A stretch of DNA of 64,000 bases from Chryseobacterium lactis (GTDB lineage Bacteria; Bacteroidota; Bacteroidia; Flavobacteriales; Weeksellaceae). A model generated the notes under the pieces. The model was not told the DNA's origin. It ran no database searches and was given only the letters and a program-made list of their open reading frames with translations. Location of the stretch: assembly GCF_003815875.1 (NCBI RefSeq), contig NZ_CP033924.1, forward strand, positions 5,022,001-5,086,000. Reading direction: 5' to 3'. Shown piece after piece: positions 16,110 through 26,619 of this stretch. A program made the position numbers and the translations under genes. Numbering within the stretch: position 1 is the first letter of the stretch; each line of letters starts with the position of its first letter.

Positions 16110-17612
16110 TTAAAGAAGTGAGTTTATTAATTGAATTAAATTCATCCTATTTTTTTCATCATATGGTCTAGGCGGATTTAAACTTGCAATCTTTCCCAAC
16201 TTATCTATAATTAATACTGTTGGATATCCACGTATATTATAATGACTAATAAGTTTTTCTTCTGAACCATTTCCGTTAGTATATAAGTTTAAACTTCCTC
16301 GATGCGAATATTCTAAACTTCGCACAGATTTAATCCACTCATATTTACTCTTGTCGATACTAATATTAATAAATTTTATTTTAGGATTATCTTTATAGAT
16401 ATTATATATTTCAGTCATTTGATCGTTAAGAATACGGCAATTTGTGCAGCCTGTAAAATAAAAATCTATCAACAAAACTTTTCCTAAAAAATCACTTTGT
16501 TTTACGACGTTTCCTAGAGTATCCTGCAAAGAAAAATTATATGCTAAGCTTCCTGCCAAAGAACTATCGCGATATTTTGTTAATAAGTCAATACAGTAAG
16601 GTGTTTTAACTGAATTTGTAACTTCAATAATAATATCAGAATATTTGTCAGATTGTAATTTTTTAACAAGTAAATATGAGGTTAACAACCTATCCTGAAA
16701 TAGTCCGCTAAAATCCTTTCTAAGAAATGCAACTGCCTGAGGTGGAGGGAAGTCTTTTTTCCGTAAACCAGTTAATATAAAATCGTAGTAATAGTCGGAA
16801 TACAGAAGAATATCTCTGTCAAATTTTTGGTCGAATTTTAATAAATTTTCAGAGTAAATCTTCTTTAGTTTATTTATACAAGAATCAGCAAATTCTTTAT
16901 TTTGAGCATTAGCTTCGGAAGTATAAAAGATATAAGCTTGTTGGTAGTCATTTTTATACTTGAACGTTATATTAGCCTTTAGTAATGAATAAATTGATTT
17001 AGATAATTTATCTCGGTATTTTTCCAATGCACCTAAAGCCGTCAACTTAGAATTTTCTAATGAGACAAAAGCATTATCAAACCTTCTTTCATAGCTTGTA
17101 ATATCAGTTTTTCTTAAAGCAAAGTATTCATAACCATATATTTTCTCTAACTTTCGAACCGAATCTAAAGTTTGAACGGACAATTTTTTTAAATCTTTTT
17201 GGATATCAAAAAAGAGTTCATATTTCTCTTTACCCTTTCCGGTAACAGTAATAATGTTCCTTTCAATATTAAAAGTTAAATCATCACCAGGTTCAATTAT
17301 ATAATTATTAAATATTGTCTGCCCATTTTCTACAGATAAATCAGCATACAAAAATGATTCATTGTTCTTAAATTCAATTTTTATTCTTTCTCCAGAGTTG
17401 GAAGTTAAATTTTTATTATTAACACCTGAATTAGCACCCCATCCGTTATCCCAATAAGCTAATTTGATATTATTTTTTTTAGTTAAGTCATTTATGATAA
17501 TTCTTAAATATGCCACTTTATTGCCGCCTTTCGAATTTGTTTGAATAGTTCGAGCATTAGCATAATTTACCAAAAGAATGCCTAATATTATAAATTTGAC
17601 TATCATTTTCAT
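16110..17612 (-). CDS. TlpA/thioredoxin-like exported protein (module A)
   Basis: A 500-residue protein with a signal peptide (IVKFIILGILLVNYANA). The first 350 residues are a mixed domain of unknown fold with many Lys/Asp/Tyr. The C-terminal 135 residues are a thioredoxin fold of TlpA/AhpC-TSA type: DFYFTGCTNCRIL with redox pair Cys389/Cys392, then IKFINISID and the cis-Pro region RGYPTVLIIDKLG. It acts outside the cytoplasm as a thiol-disulfide oxidoreductase. Its ATG overlaps the SusD stop by one base (TAATG), so translation is coupled. The partner may be the two-Cys proteins encoded across the terminator; inference. Confidence 0.82.
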   Translation of the reverse strand: MKMIVKFIILGILLVNYANARTIQTNSKGGNKVAYLRIIINDLTKKNNIKLAYWDNGWGANSGVNNKNLTSNSGERIKIEFKNNESFLYADLSVENGQTIFNNYIIEPGDDLTFNIERNIITVTGKGKEKYELFFDIQKDLKKLSVQTLDSVRKLEKIYGYEYFALRKTDITSYERRFDNAFVSLENSKLTALGALEKYRDKLSKSIYSLLKANITFKYKNDYQQAYIFYTSEANAQNKEFADSCINKLKKIYSENLLKFDQKFDRDILLYSDYYYDFILTGLRKKDFPPPQAVAFLRKDFSGLFQDRLLTSYLLVKKLQSDKYSDIIIEVTNSVKTPYCIDLLTKYRDSSLAGSLAYNFSLQDTLGNVVKQSDFLGKVLLIDFYFTGCTNCRILNDQMTEIYNIYKDNPKIKFINISIDKSKYEWIKSVRSLEYSHRGSLNLYTNGNGSEEKLISHYNIRGYPTVLIIDKLGKIASLNPPRPYDEKNRMNLIQLINSLL

Positions 17613-18994
17613 TATCGAATATTTTGAGTTAATGGATGAAAATTGATTTCTACAGGAGGGATTGGGAATACATACCTTGGACTATTGGCTTCTAGAGTGT
17701 AGATATTTACGCCTATATTACGTGTTAGTTTTTTTGCAAATTTATCATCCATATTTAAACGGCGTAAATCTTCCCATCTTAAATTGGCAGTAAAGGGTAG
17801 TTCTTTTCTGCGCTCATTAATTATTAATAACAAAGCTTCAGTAGGATTTGAAGCTGTTTTATTTGAATATGTACTTCGTCCATTTTCTTTTTTCCACCTC
17901 TCTTTTAAAAGCTTGTTTAAGTCGTTCATTGCTTCAACAAAATTCCCCGATCTAGCCAATGATTCTGATCTAATCAAAAATATCTCGTTTGTAGCTATTC
18001 CACAAAATAGTGCGCCTGCTCCTGTATATCTACCACCGAAGTTAATTGCGCCATTGGTATTTTTTTTGAAAAAAATTGCCTTACGAAGATCTTCATTTTC
18101 ATATGTATCAAATAAATCTTTCATTACACATAATTCCTGTCTACTGTTAAAAGTATATGAAATAGTTTGTGCATAAAATATAATTTCAGTATTATTACCT
18201 CGAACAGTAGGAAATGGAAAATTCACAGTTGTACTTAAGGTATTGAAATCAATAAGTTCTGAATTTTTAGAAAGGACAATATCTGCAAATTCTTTAGCCT
18301 TAGTATAATTTTGCATATTAAAATATACTTTTGAAAGCATGCTTTCTGCCGCTAATTTTGTAGGCCGAGTTTTGTAACTGACTTGCAGAGGGAGTAAAGA
18401 TTCGGCTTCAATAAGATCATTAATAATTCTATCATAAGTTTCTTTTAATGTGGAACGGTTTGGCAAATCATTTACATCGGAATTTAATTTAAGGGGAAGC
18501 CCTAGATCTGAATCTGCGGTACTTTCATTGTATTGTTTCGCATATAATTGTGCTAACTGATAATATGCAAAAGCTCTAAAAAATAATGCTGTTCCTTTTA
18601 CTTCTGGTATTCGAGTATCATTAATATTTTTAATTTTTTCAATGCCATCAAGTACTACATTAGAATATTCGATAACTTGGTAAGGATAAGTCCAGTCTGG
18701 AGCAAATAACTCTCCCTCATAAATGTCGCTTGACCACTTATATGCATTTCTTTCTTGTAATGTACCACCAGAGATGGCAGTTTGATCTAAAATATAGGAA
18801 TTGTCAGCACCAATTAATCCAATTGCAGGGTATTTGGTATTCATCACATCAGTATTATCTAGTAAAGCCTGAAAATCTTCAACGGTAGATGGGATAATAT
18901 CTGATTTATTTGATTTTTTCTCTAACCATTCATCTTGCTTTTTACAACCAACAAGGATAAATGTACATATTGCATAGATTATAATATTTTTCAT
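17612..18994 (-). CDS. RagB/SusD-family lipoprotein (module A)
   Basis: A 460-residue outer-membrane lipoprotein with lipobox Cys17 (ILVGC). SusD features are the TPR-like helical frame, FFRAFAYYQLAQLY near residues 148-161 and the C-terminal RRKELPFTANLRWEDLRRLN. SusD proteins form the lid over the SusC barrel and bind the substrate. It is 8 bp downstream of its susC partner and overlaps the thioredoxin-like gene. The substrate is unknown; the neighbours point to a peptide or protein rather than a glycan, since there is no carbohydrate enzyme in the module. Confidence 0.9.
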   Translation of the reverse strand: MKNIIIYAICTFILVGCKKQDEWLEKKSNKSDIIPSTVEDFQALLDNTDVMNTKYPAIGLIGADNSYILDQTAISGGTLQERNAYKWSSDIYEGELFAPDWTYPYQVIEYSNVVLDGIEKIKNINDTRIPEVKGTALFFRAFAYYQLAQLYAKQYNESTADSDLGLPLKLNSDVNDLPNRSTLKETYDRIINDLIEAESLLPLQVSYKTRPTKLAAESMLSKVYFNMQNYTKAKEFADIVLSKNSELIDFNTLSTTVNFPFPTVRGNNTEIIFYAQTISYTFNSRQELCVMKDLFDTYENEDLRKAIFFKKNTNGAINFGGRYTGAGALFCGIATNEIFLIRSESLARSGNFVEAMNDLNKLLKERWKKENGRSTYSNKTASNPTEALLLIINERRKELPFTANLRWEDLRRLNMDDKFAKKLTRNIGVNIYTLEANSPRYVFPIPPVEINFHPLTQNIR

Positions 18995-19002
18995 AACTGC
19001 AT

Positions 19003-22000
19003 TTATTTTAATGTTGTCCTAATACCAAATGATACTGTTGTCGGATTTGGGTAGGAATTATAACCGGAAAGGTTATATTCACTAACATCCGGATCAATTC
19101 CTTTCTTATTTGCTCGCCACACTATACCAATATTATTTATATAACTATAAATTTGTAATGAGGAAATTGGAAGATTTCTAAGTAATTCCTTATTAAAATC
19201 ATAACTAAGGCTAATATCCTGTAATCTTATATGGTCTCCTTTCTCAACAAGAGATTCAGAGCTTTGATAAAAAATATTGCGATTATAGTTGAATTCGTAT
19301 AAGACTGAGGGAACTGTAGTTCGCGTTTCATCTCCTGGGTTTTGCCATCGGTCTTGAAATTCTTGATTGGCATATCCGCTATTTACAACGTCTGACAGGT
19401 TTAATGAGGTTGACCTTCGGCGAAAGTAATATCCAAATTTATATGTAACGTTAGCGGATAAAGAGATTCCTTTAAAAGAGAAAGTGTTACGTAATGCCCC
19501 AAAATTTCTTGGTCTTGACGAACCATGATATACAATATCTTCATTATTCGAACTTGTAATTATATTGAGGTAGTCTTTACTTATAACACCATTTAAATAT
19601 CCCTGAGGATCTCCATTTGTTGGATCAAGTCCCGCTGTTTTAAAACTATATACTCCGAAAAGACTATTTCCTTCCTTGATATATAAACCATATCTTCCAG
19701 GACCATCAATATTAAGCCCTGAACTTGTTAGATATTGCGAAGTATATTTTGTGTCATAAGATATTACTTTATCTTTATTATAACTTAATAGTATAGTCGT
19801 ATTCCATTTAAAATTACCATTAAGATTTACTGAGTTTAAATTAATATCAAAACCTTTTGTCTTAACAGTTGCGGCATTTCCTTTGTAAGAAGAAAACCCG
19901 GTTGAATGTGCTAACAAAGCATCCTCGATAAGATCAGTACCCAACTTCTCATAAATTTCAAATGAACCATTCAAGCGATTACCTTTAGATGAAAAATCTA
20001 AAGCTAGATTTTTGTTTCTAATTTTCTCCCATCTTAATTCTGCGTTTGGGGCACTCGTGATGTAGGCAATTGGTAGTCCAGTAATTGGGCTGACATCATA
20101 GGTTGCCGTCAAATAGGATGAGGCATTATATACATTTCCATTATATCCAAATGATGCCCTTAGTTTTAAATAAGGTATTAACGAAAATTTATAGAACGAT
20201 TCTTTGCTGATATCATAAGCAACACCAGTTGACCAAAGTGGTGTCATTTTATCATTTGTTTTCACTCCAAAAATGTTTGCACCATCTTTTCTTCCACTCA
20301 GTGAAAAAGTATATTTACCTAAATACGTGTAAGCGCCGTTTGCATAATAAGATATATATCTATTTGTATTACCTATAATTTTCCCAAGAGGAGACGGAAG
20401 AACCGTTGATCCAAGTGCCGATGGGTTCATTGGATAAGGAATATTATAATTTAAATTAGTCACAGAAGTTCCAAACTCATCATTGTAGCCATACAACGCT
20501 TTATCAGTACTCTCACTTACTATTTCTCTTATCTCAGCTCCCGCAATTGCAGATACTAAATGTTTTTGTGAAAATTCTTTATTGAAATTCAACTGTGTTC
20601 TGAAGTTATTGGAATACAATTTTCTGTCTGTTAAATAGAGAATTCCTCCTTTTGGAAAGGGGTATGTAAATGAGCCCTCACTAGATCGCTGGCTGTACAT
20701 ATTAACGAAATTTCTCGCTTCATAACTTTCGGGACTTCTGTAACCACGATTATTTCCGAATTCATTTTCATGCTGATATTGAATTTCAGCATTTAAGAAA
20801 TCAGTGAAATTATACCGGACAATGCCTCTTATAAGGATGTTATCAGTTTTAGTACTGGTATCATAAAGGTCTCTTTCTTGAATGGGTCTATATTTCCAAT
20901 CTAAAAAGCCTAAACTTTGGCTATTTTCAAGATAACTGTCTCTTTTTCCATATGGTACCGCAAGCGGATTTTTATTATCATCAACAAAACTTATATATGG
21001 ATACGGAGAAGTGTATTGATATCCAAATTTATTCTCACTCTTTGTATATAATACAGAACCTGTAATTTCCAAATTTTTAATGGGATGATATGTATTTGTT
21101 GAATTAATAGTAAACCTATTGTTTCCAGAACCAAACAAGGTATTACGGTTTTTGTCATATCCTATAGAAAGTGAATAAATAGATTTTTCCGAACCTCCTC
21201 TAAAACCCAATGAATATTGTTGATTCATACTGGGACGATAAAAATATTCGGATGTTTGGTCGCGAACATCCACATTTCTCAATCTATTTATTTGGTCAGT
21301 AATATTCTCATTTGAAGGATCATTTCTTTGTTTCGATAAAAGCTCAACTACTGGTGATATTACAGGATAGTAATTGTTGTCGTTTAAATTGGGATCATAA
21401 TACCCCTTATTAAAAAGAAACGTTTCGACATCTATAAATTCAGAGGATTTAAGAAAATTTCTTGAATATTTTAAATTTGGCCTTGCCCCTACGGTTAAAT
21501 TTGAATTAAAATCAATCTTTAAGGGTTGATTAAATTTTCCTTTTTTGGTAGTGATTACAATGACACCATTCCCAGATCTCGAACCCCAGATCGAAGCTGC
21601 AGCAGCATCTTTAAGTACTGTGATACTTTCAATATCATTTGGATTTATATTATTAATATCTCCTTCATAGGGAAAATTGTCAAGTACAACCAGAGGATCA
21701 GCGCTAACTTTATCATCAATTGTAACTCTTCCTCTTATGCTTATTCCTAATTTTTCATTCGGAGGATTTAACCCTATTGGACCTGAAATTTTATTAAAAA
21801 TCAATCCACTTGTAACACCGTCCAGTCTGTCTAAAATATTCGTGCTAACACGTCTGTTTAATAATTGGTTATCTATTTGGACAAATGAGCCCGTTGCTCG
21901 TTCTTTAGGTATGTTTTGATATCCGGTCGAAACAACATCTACTATTCCAATAATATTATCGTTTTGATGCATAATAATATTACCTGAATTTATTACAGGA

Positions 22001-22602
22001 ACTTCTACTGGTGTATAACCGATAAATGAAACTTGAAGTACCTCGTCCTTTAATGAACCAGGGATCATAACAATTCCATTTGCATCTGTCATAAAGTTTA
22101 CATTGCTTCCTTTTACTCGAAGAGAAGCTCCGGACAACGGTTCACCCCGTTCATTAGAAACCTTTCCTCTTATGGGAGTCTGATCTTTATCTATTGGGTT
22201 TTTAGAACCTGTTTCCTTCCCCCTATCGACAGAAACTATAATTTTTCCTTCAATAGAATAATCGAACGGTTGGTCATTGAAGATTTCATCTAGAACCGCT
22301 TTTAGATCTTTTTCCTTTGCAGATATAGTGACAGCCTTAGCAATCTTCATATGCCTGCTATTTATTGAAAAAGAATAGCCCGATTGCTGGTTAATCTGGC
22401 GAATAACAGTCCTGAAAGGTGCATCTTTTTGGATCAATGTTATTTTTTGTGCAGTAAGTTTTGTGCAAGCGAGAAAAATAATCAATATAAAAAATATTAG
22501 GTTTTTCATGACTTGTCTTTTTTCTAATTGTTTTTCATTGGTTTTCCGTTTCCATAGGGGAATAGAAATCGGTTTACCATTGTCGATAATGGTATTATTC
22601 AT
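19003..22602 (-). CDS. SusC/RagA TonB-dependent transporter with STN domain (module A)
   Basis: A 1199-residue outer-membrane receptor. A pre-signal extension of about 31 residues precedes MKNLIFFILIIFLACTKLTA; the start at 22602 fits the long N-termini common in SusC, and an alternative ATG lies at 22509. Next come an STN signalling domain (about 60-120), a CarboxypepD_reg-like domain (about 143-225), the TonB plug with TTKKG, and a large beta-barrel. The STN domain is the part that contacts FecR-type regulators, which matches the fecR and sigma genes upstream. The C-terminus ends in an aromatic-rich strand, SFGIRTTLK. Confidence 0.92.
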   Translation of the reverse strand: MNNTIIDNGKPISIPLWKRKTNEKQLEKRQVMKNLIFFILIIFLACTKLTAQKITLIQKDAPFRTVIRQINQQSGYSFSINSRHMKIAKAVTISAKEKDLKAVLDEIFNDQPFDYSIEGKIIVSVDRGKETGSKNPIDKDQTPIRGKVSNERGEPLSGASLRVKGSNVNFMTDANGIVMIPGSLKDEVLQVSFIGYTPVEVPVINSGNIIMHQNDNIIGIVDVVSTGYQNIPKERATGSFVQIDNQLLNRRVSTNILDRLDGVTSGLIFNKISGPIGLNPPNEKLGISIRGRVTIDDKVSADPLVVLDNFPYEGDINNINPNDIESITVLKDAAAASIWGSRSGNGVIVITTKKGKFNQPLKIDFNSNLTVGARPNLKYSRNFLKSSEFIDVETFLFNKGYYDPNLNDNNYYPVISPVVELLSKQRNDPSNENITDQINRLRNVDVRDQTSEYFYRPSMNQQYSLGFRGGSEKSIYSLSIGYDKNRNTLFGSGNNRFTINSTNTYHPIKNLEITGSVLYTKSENKFGYQYTSPYPYISFVDDNKNPLAVPYGKRDSYLENSQSLGFLDWKYRPIQERDLYDTSTKTDNILIRGIVRYNFTDFLNAEIQYQHENEFGNNRGYRSPESYEARNFVNMYSQRSSEGSFTYPFPKGGILYLTDRKLYSNNFRTQLNFNKEFSQKHLVSAIAGAEIREIVSESTDKALYGYNDEFGTSVTNLNYNIPYPMNPSALGSTVLPSPLGKIIGNTNRYISYYANGAYTYLGKYTFSLSGRKDGANIFGVKTNDKMTPLWSTGVAYDISKESFYKFSLIPYLKLRASFGYNGNVYNASSYLTATYDVSPITGLPIAYITSAPNAELRWEKIRNKNLALDFSSKGNRLNGSFEIYEKLGTDLIEDALLAHSTGFSSYKGNAATVKTKGFDINLNSVNLNGNFKWNTTILLSYNKDKVISYDTKYTSQYLTSSGLNIDGPGRYGLYIKEGNSLFGVYSFKTAGLDPTNGDPQGYLNGVISKDYLNIITSSNNEDIVYHGSSRPRNFGALRNTFSFKGISLSANVTYKFGYYFRRRSTSLNLSDVVNSGYANQEFQDRWQNPGDETRTTVPSVLYEFNYNRNIFYQSSESLVEKGDHIRLQDISLSYDFNKELLRNLPISSLQIYSYINNIGIVWRANKKGIDPDVSEYNLSGYNSYPNPTTVSFGIRTTLK

Positions 22603-22656
22603 TACATTTGAGTTAGGGTTAGTAATTTGCTTTATTTAACTTTTAAAAACCCGCAG

Positions 22657-22681
22657 CCGTCCCGACTGGACCTCGGGACGG
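22657..22681 (-). promoter_or_regulatory. GC-rich hairpin between fecR and susC (module A)
   Basis: CCGTCCCGA (22657-22665) / TCGGGACGG (22673-22681), nine perfect pairs and a seven-base loop in otherwise AT-rich DNA. Read on the minus strand it is followed, seven bases on, by TTTTT. It could attenuate read-through from the regulators to susC or stabilise the susCD message. Module B has one in the same place. Confidence 0.65.
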
Positions 22682-22724
22682 TATATTCTTACGAACTACG
22701 GGCATAAACACATATGAAACGTTC

Positions 22725-23870
22725 TTATCTGATGATCACCTCCTTTCCGTGAATCTCAGTTTTTACACCGTATGTTTTATCTATTACTTTTAGAACAGTG
22801 GAAAGATTTTCATTTTTGTTAATGCTTAAATCTGCACTCTCTGAATTTTTGAAATTTTGGGGAAATTTGAAGTCTACATCATACCAACGTTCAACTTCCT
22901 TTGAAAGTTCCACGAGAGAAATATTTCCCGAATTTATCAACCCTTCCTTCCAGCCGATAAAATCAAGAGCATCGACATTTTTAATGGAAAGGCTATAATG
23001 ATCAATTATAGCCTGTTCATTGGGCTTCAATTTTCTGGTAAATGTAGAGCCATTAGATTTAATTTCTACGCTTCCCTGAACGAGAGTCGTATACTGTTTG
23101 TCCTCATAGGCACGAATATTAAAGGTTGTTCCAAGAACTTTAACTTCTTGGAGAGTTGTGTTGACGAGAAATGGATGTTTTGGGTCATGATGAACTTCAA
23201 AATAAGCTTCACCATTTAATCGGACTTCTCTATTATTGTTTGAAAATTTTACTGGATATTCTAAAGACGAATTGGAGTTTAGCCAAACTTTAGAACCATC
23301 TGCAAGGGTAATTTTATATTGGCCACCTCTCGGGGTTTTCAGTATTGCTGATCCGATGAATTCTGAATCATTTATAGAACTCCCATCACTATAGGTTAGG
23401 CCGCTGGGAGTTACCAAAATGCCTTCCGTTTCTTTCAGATTAATAGCTTTACCATTCCCAAAAGTTATAGTAGCTTTATTTGAGCCCGGTAAGATGTCGT
23501 TTTCTATGGTTTTAAATGTTGGTTCTTGCGTACCCGACTTATAGTTTAAATACCAAATTGACGTTCCGAAAACGACTATGAATCCAGCAGCAATGCTCAT
23601 TTTTCGGAACAGCATTAATTTTCTTTTCTTTCTGATTTTTTGTTCAATCAGTTTGAATTGAACATTTGAATCAGTATTATAAAGTTTCTTTATGGAATCA
23701 GCGACAAGATTTTCATTTTTTAAATTATTGAAATATATTTTATTCCCTTCATCCTTTAATAACCAAGTTTCTAAAGTTGAATGATCACTAAAAGTCAAAG
23801 GTTCTTCCTGAACGATTTTTTTTAATATATTGCTTATTTCAAAACTGATGTAAACATCTTTCCTTTCCAT
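22725..23870 (-). CDS. FecR-family anti-sigma factor (module A)
   Basis: A 381-residue inner-membrane regulator. The N-terminal cytoplasmic part (1-85) would hold the sigma factor, a membrane segment lies at about 88-107 (KMSIAAGFIVVFGTSIWYL), and the periplasmic FecR domain follows (TPRGGQYKITLADGSKVWLN, LNGEAYFEVHHDPKHPFLV). The end is a DUF4974-type domain. It relays receptor state to the ECF sigma factor encoded just upstream at 23935. Confidence 0.92.
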   Translation of the reverse strand: MERKDVYISFEISNILKKIVQEEPLTFSDHSTLETWLLKDEGNKIYFNNLKNENLVADSIKKLYNTDSNVQFKLIEQKIRKKRKLMLFRKMSIAAGFIVVFGTSIWYLNYKSGTQEPTFKTIENDILPGSNKATITFGNGKAINLKETEGILVTPSGLTYSDGSSINDSEFIGSAILKTPRGGQYKITLADGSKVWLNSNSSLEYPVKFSNNNREVRLNGEAYFEVHHDPKHPFLVNTTLQEVKVLGTTFNIRAYEDKQYTTLVQGSVEIKSNGSTFTRKLKPNEQAIIDHYSLSIKNVDALDFIGWKEGLINSGNISLVELSKEVERWYDVDFKFPQNFKNSESADLSINKNENLSTVLKVIDKTYGVKTEIHGKEVIIR

Positions 23871-23934
23871 GATTCCGCGTTTATAATATAGAAACGGGAA
23901 ATAGTATAGGTTTCTCTAAAGAAAATTGAAAAAT

Positions 23935-24519
23935 TTATAAATAAAATAATAAAAGGGCGATTCCGGCATTTCCAAGCCGTTTTTTTATGATAGAGACGGC
24001 TCTGGATTTTTGATTATTGACAGTACTTACGCTTATGCCGAGATCATCTGCGATTTCCTTTGCATTTTTATCTTCATCTAAAAACTGCCTCATTATAATC
24101 CTGCACTTTTCAGGAAGTGCATCAATTTCAGCTCCCAATTGGCTAATAAGTTCAGCATCAATAATATTTTGAAGAATACTTTCTTCTGATTCTTCAAAAT
24201 CCTGAATGTATCTACCAAAGCGATTAGATCTAACTTTTTCTTTAGCAATCTTGTCCAGACACGCATTTTTTGTTACTATGTATAGAAATGCTTTAATATT
24301 TTCAAAAGAATTAAAAGTTGATCTCTTTTCATAAAGCTTGACAAAAACATCTTGTACAATTTCCTCAGCTTCAGAATAATTGTATTCAGGTAAAAGCTTA
24401 GAAGCAAAATAAACTATTGCTTTGTGAAATGTTTGGAAGATTTGGTGAAAGGCATATTGATCTCCATTCCGCAGTCCCTGCAGTAATATTTCATAGGCCA
24501 TATTTTCAACATTCTTCAT
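23935..24519 (-). CDS. ECF RNA polymerase sigma factor (module A)
   Basis: A 194-residue sigma-70 family protein. Region 2 lies at about 22-85 (EAEEIVQDVFVKLYEKRSTF, IKAFLYIVTKNACLDKI) and region 4 at about 130-185 (LPEKCRIIMRQFLDEDKNAK, ISVSTVNNQKSRAVSIIKKR). It is first in the operon sigma-fecR-susC-susD-tlpA-like. By the FecI model, it would direct transcription of susC, and possibly of the small secreted proteins, when the receptor is loaded. Confidence 0.92.
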   Translation of the reverse strand: MKNVENMAYEILLQGLRNGDQYAFHQIFQTFHKAIVYFASKLLPEYNYSEAEEIVQDVFVKLYEKRSTFNSFENIKAFLYIVTKNACLDKIAKEKVRSNRFGRYIQDFEESEESILQNIIDAELISQLGAEIDALPEKCRIIMRQFLDEDKNAKEIADDLGISVSTVNNQKSRAVSIIKKRLGNAGIALLLFYL

Positions 24520-24625
24520 CTTTAGGTGGCTATAATTTATAAAATTAGCTATTATTTCTAAATTTTAAAAATCATAATTTTTATAAAGGACTGAAAGCGT
24601 TTTGAAAATATACTTTTAAAAAGCA

Positions 24626-26371
24626 TCATAGGGGAATTTCTACTATTGGATCATCATCGAAATTTAAGTCTTTCCGTCTTTTTTTTATAAAGGTTGTGGC
24701 TTTAATACCATTAATTTTTAGAAACTTTTCATTAAAATTCTGACGCGACCCTATACCACATTCCTCGGCTAAAGTTATAATGGTATATGACAGATATTTC
24801 CTATCATTATATAGTTTGTTTGTAATATAATTTATTCTTAGGTGAGCCAAGTAATCGGTGAAATTCATTCCCCTAGATTCTCTGATAATACTTGTGAGAT
24901 ATTTGTAATTTGTATCAAACTTTTTTGCAAGGTCTTTAGATGTTAAGCCCTTTTCTATAAAACCATTGTTCTGTTCAAATTTTTTCAGTTTTTTTAATAT
25001 CTCATTTATTATTTGTTGGGGAATATAAGGGTCAACCGAATTATTTATGGGAGAAGAATCTTCAGGCTTTGGTTCCTCAACTTTATTTAAAATTTTCTGT
25101 TCTAGAAGATAATAGGCTTTAAGTAGTTTATCCTTTTGAGATTGATGCCATATTATCATGAACAATATCACGGAAGAGCTCAAAATTATAATTATTAAAG
25201 TTGTCCACTTACTTTTGGAAATCTCCTTTTCTAAACTAAGCTTTGTTTCCCGCAATAACGGGGTATCATATTCTTTATGAATTTTAGAAGAAAGATATCT
25301 GAAATCCCTATTAAGGACTATATCTGCTTTTAATAATTGCTTTGTATAAAAATATTCTTTATGAAGATCTTTTTTGGTCTTATAGTAATTTATCAAAGAT
25401 TCGTAGTTATTTCTTACTTCTGGTAAAATGAAGTTATGTCTTTGAAATACGGAATCCACCATCTTAAAATATGTTGCAGCTTGATCTTCTTTTCCAAGGG
25501 CAAGATATGATTTACCAATGTAAGAATAACAAACCGTTAACCAAGCAAAATCATTGACAGCTGAAATGGATTTCATGCAGGAATTTAGGGATGAGATTGC
25601 CTGTTCATATTTTCTATTCCTGAATTGCTGAATTCCTTTTTCTTTCAAAAAATAACTGTATTCCTGCATATATTCTTTGCTCGTTGATGTCTGCAATAGA
25701 CCAACAGCAATTAATGAATCCGAACGCTTAAACTGTCCAAGATTTCTATAACATACTGCCATTTGATGGATAGAATTAAAATAACCTCTTAAATTGTTGT
25801 AAATGAGGTTTGGATGTTGAGGTTTTTTAGATTCACTTTTAAAAAATTCACTCGTGGTTCTAAACTGTTCCAGGGATTCATTATAATTTCCCATATAACT
25901 GTTGACAACACCCATAAGATAGATTAGCCTATTGTTATAAAAATAATCTGTACTATTTTTGGCGTATTGATATGCCTTTATGTATTCATCTAATGCGAGA
26001 TTATACTTCTTATACTGGAAATAATACACAACTCCCTTTTCCAAATATGCAGCGCTTATTTTTTCATTATTTTTAGTGAGTTTTGAGGCATAAATTGTAC
26101 TATCCGCAAATTTTAATTTCTGTTCTGGGTGTGATGAGTACAAAATACCATCCAAATACCCCTGAATTAATTGTTCGTAATTCTTTTCTCTTTTCGCTTT
26201 GGCTATATACTGCTTTATAAACTGAAGCGCATGTTCATCATTTTCTGAAAGTCCCTCATAATTTTTTCGCAGAAGATAGTATTCACTAAACTCTTCATCA
26301 TTCTGTCCTTTCAAAGACATCGTGAAAAAAAACGAAAAACATATTATATAAAGTTTAAGGAAGGCTTTCAT
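24626..26371 (-). CDS. TPR membrane protein with AraC-type DNA-binding domain
   Basis: A 581-residue regulator. A signal sequence (MKAFLKLYIICFSFFFTMSL) leads into a long TPR region (about 60-370), a membrane segment at about 391-412 (TTLIIIILSSSVILFMIIWH) and a cytoplasmic AraC-type HTH in the last 110 residues (GLTSKDLAKKFDTNYKYLTS, then ITLAEECGIGSRQNFNEKFL). This design senses a periplasmic cue and binds DNA directly. It is just upstream of the module A sigma gene on the same strand (107 bp gap) but reads as its own unit. The small lipoprotein at 26620 is divergent from it and may be its target or ligand. Confidence 0.85.
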   Translation of the reverse strand: MKAFLKLYIICFSFFFTMSLKGQNDEEFSEYYLLRKNYEGLSENDEHALQFIKQYIAKAKREKNYEQLIQGYLDGILYSSHPEQKLKFADSTIYASKLTKNNEKISAAYLEKGVVYYFQYKKYNLALDEYIKAYQYAKNSTDYFYNNRLIYLMGVVNSYMGNYNESLEQFRTTSEFFKSESKKPQHPNLIYNNLRGYFNSIHQMAVCYRNLGQFKRSDSLIAVGLLQTSTSKEYMQEYSYFLKEKGIQQFRNRKYEQAISSLNSCMKSISAVNDFAWLTVCYSYIGKSYLALGKEDQAATYFKMVDSVFQRHNFILPEVRNNYESLINYYKTKKDLHKEYFYTKQLLKADIVLNRDFRYLSSKIHKEYDTPLLRETKLSLEKEISKSKWTTLIIIILSSSVILFMIIWHQSQKDKLLKAYYLLEQKILNKVEEPKPEDSSPINNSVDPYIPQQIINEILKKLKKFEQNNGFIEKGLTSKDLAKKFDTNYKYLTSIIRESRGMNFTDYLAHLRINYITNKLYNDRKYLSYTIITLAEECGIGSRQNFNEKFLKINGIKATTFIKKRRKDLNFDDDPIVEIPL

Positions 26372-26619
26372 GGTTAGGTGACTTTCATATAAAATTAAAA
26401 AAAATCACCCAAATATGACCTTTTATTGAATAAACATTAAATGGAAGCAATATCTAGGTCAACATCCAGAAACATAAATAATTACGAATGTTATTTTTCT
26501 AGAAATACAACATAATTATTTTAGAAGCGCACCATACAAAGGTTTTCAGAGCGAGAAAAGTCCAATAATTTCGAAGTCAGAATTCTATTAAAACCCCGGG
26601 GATAAATCTTCTAAATATT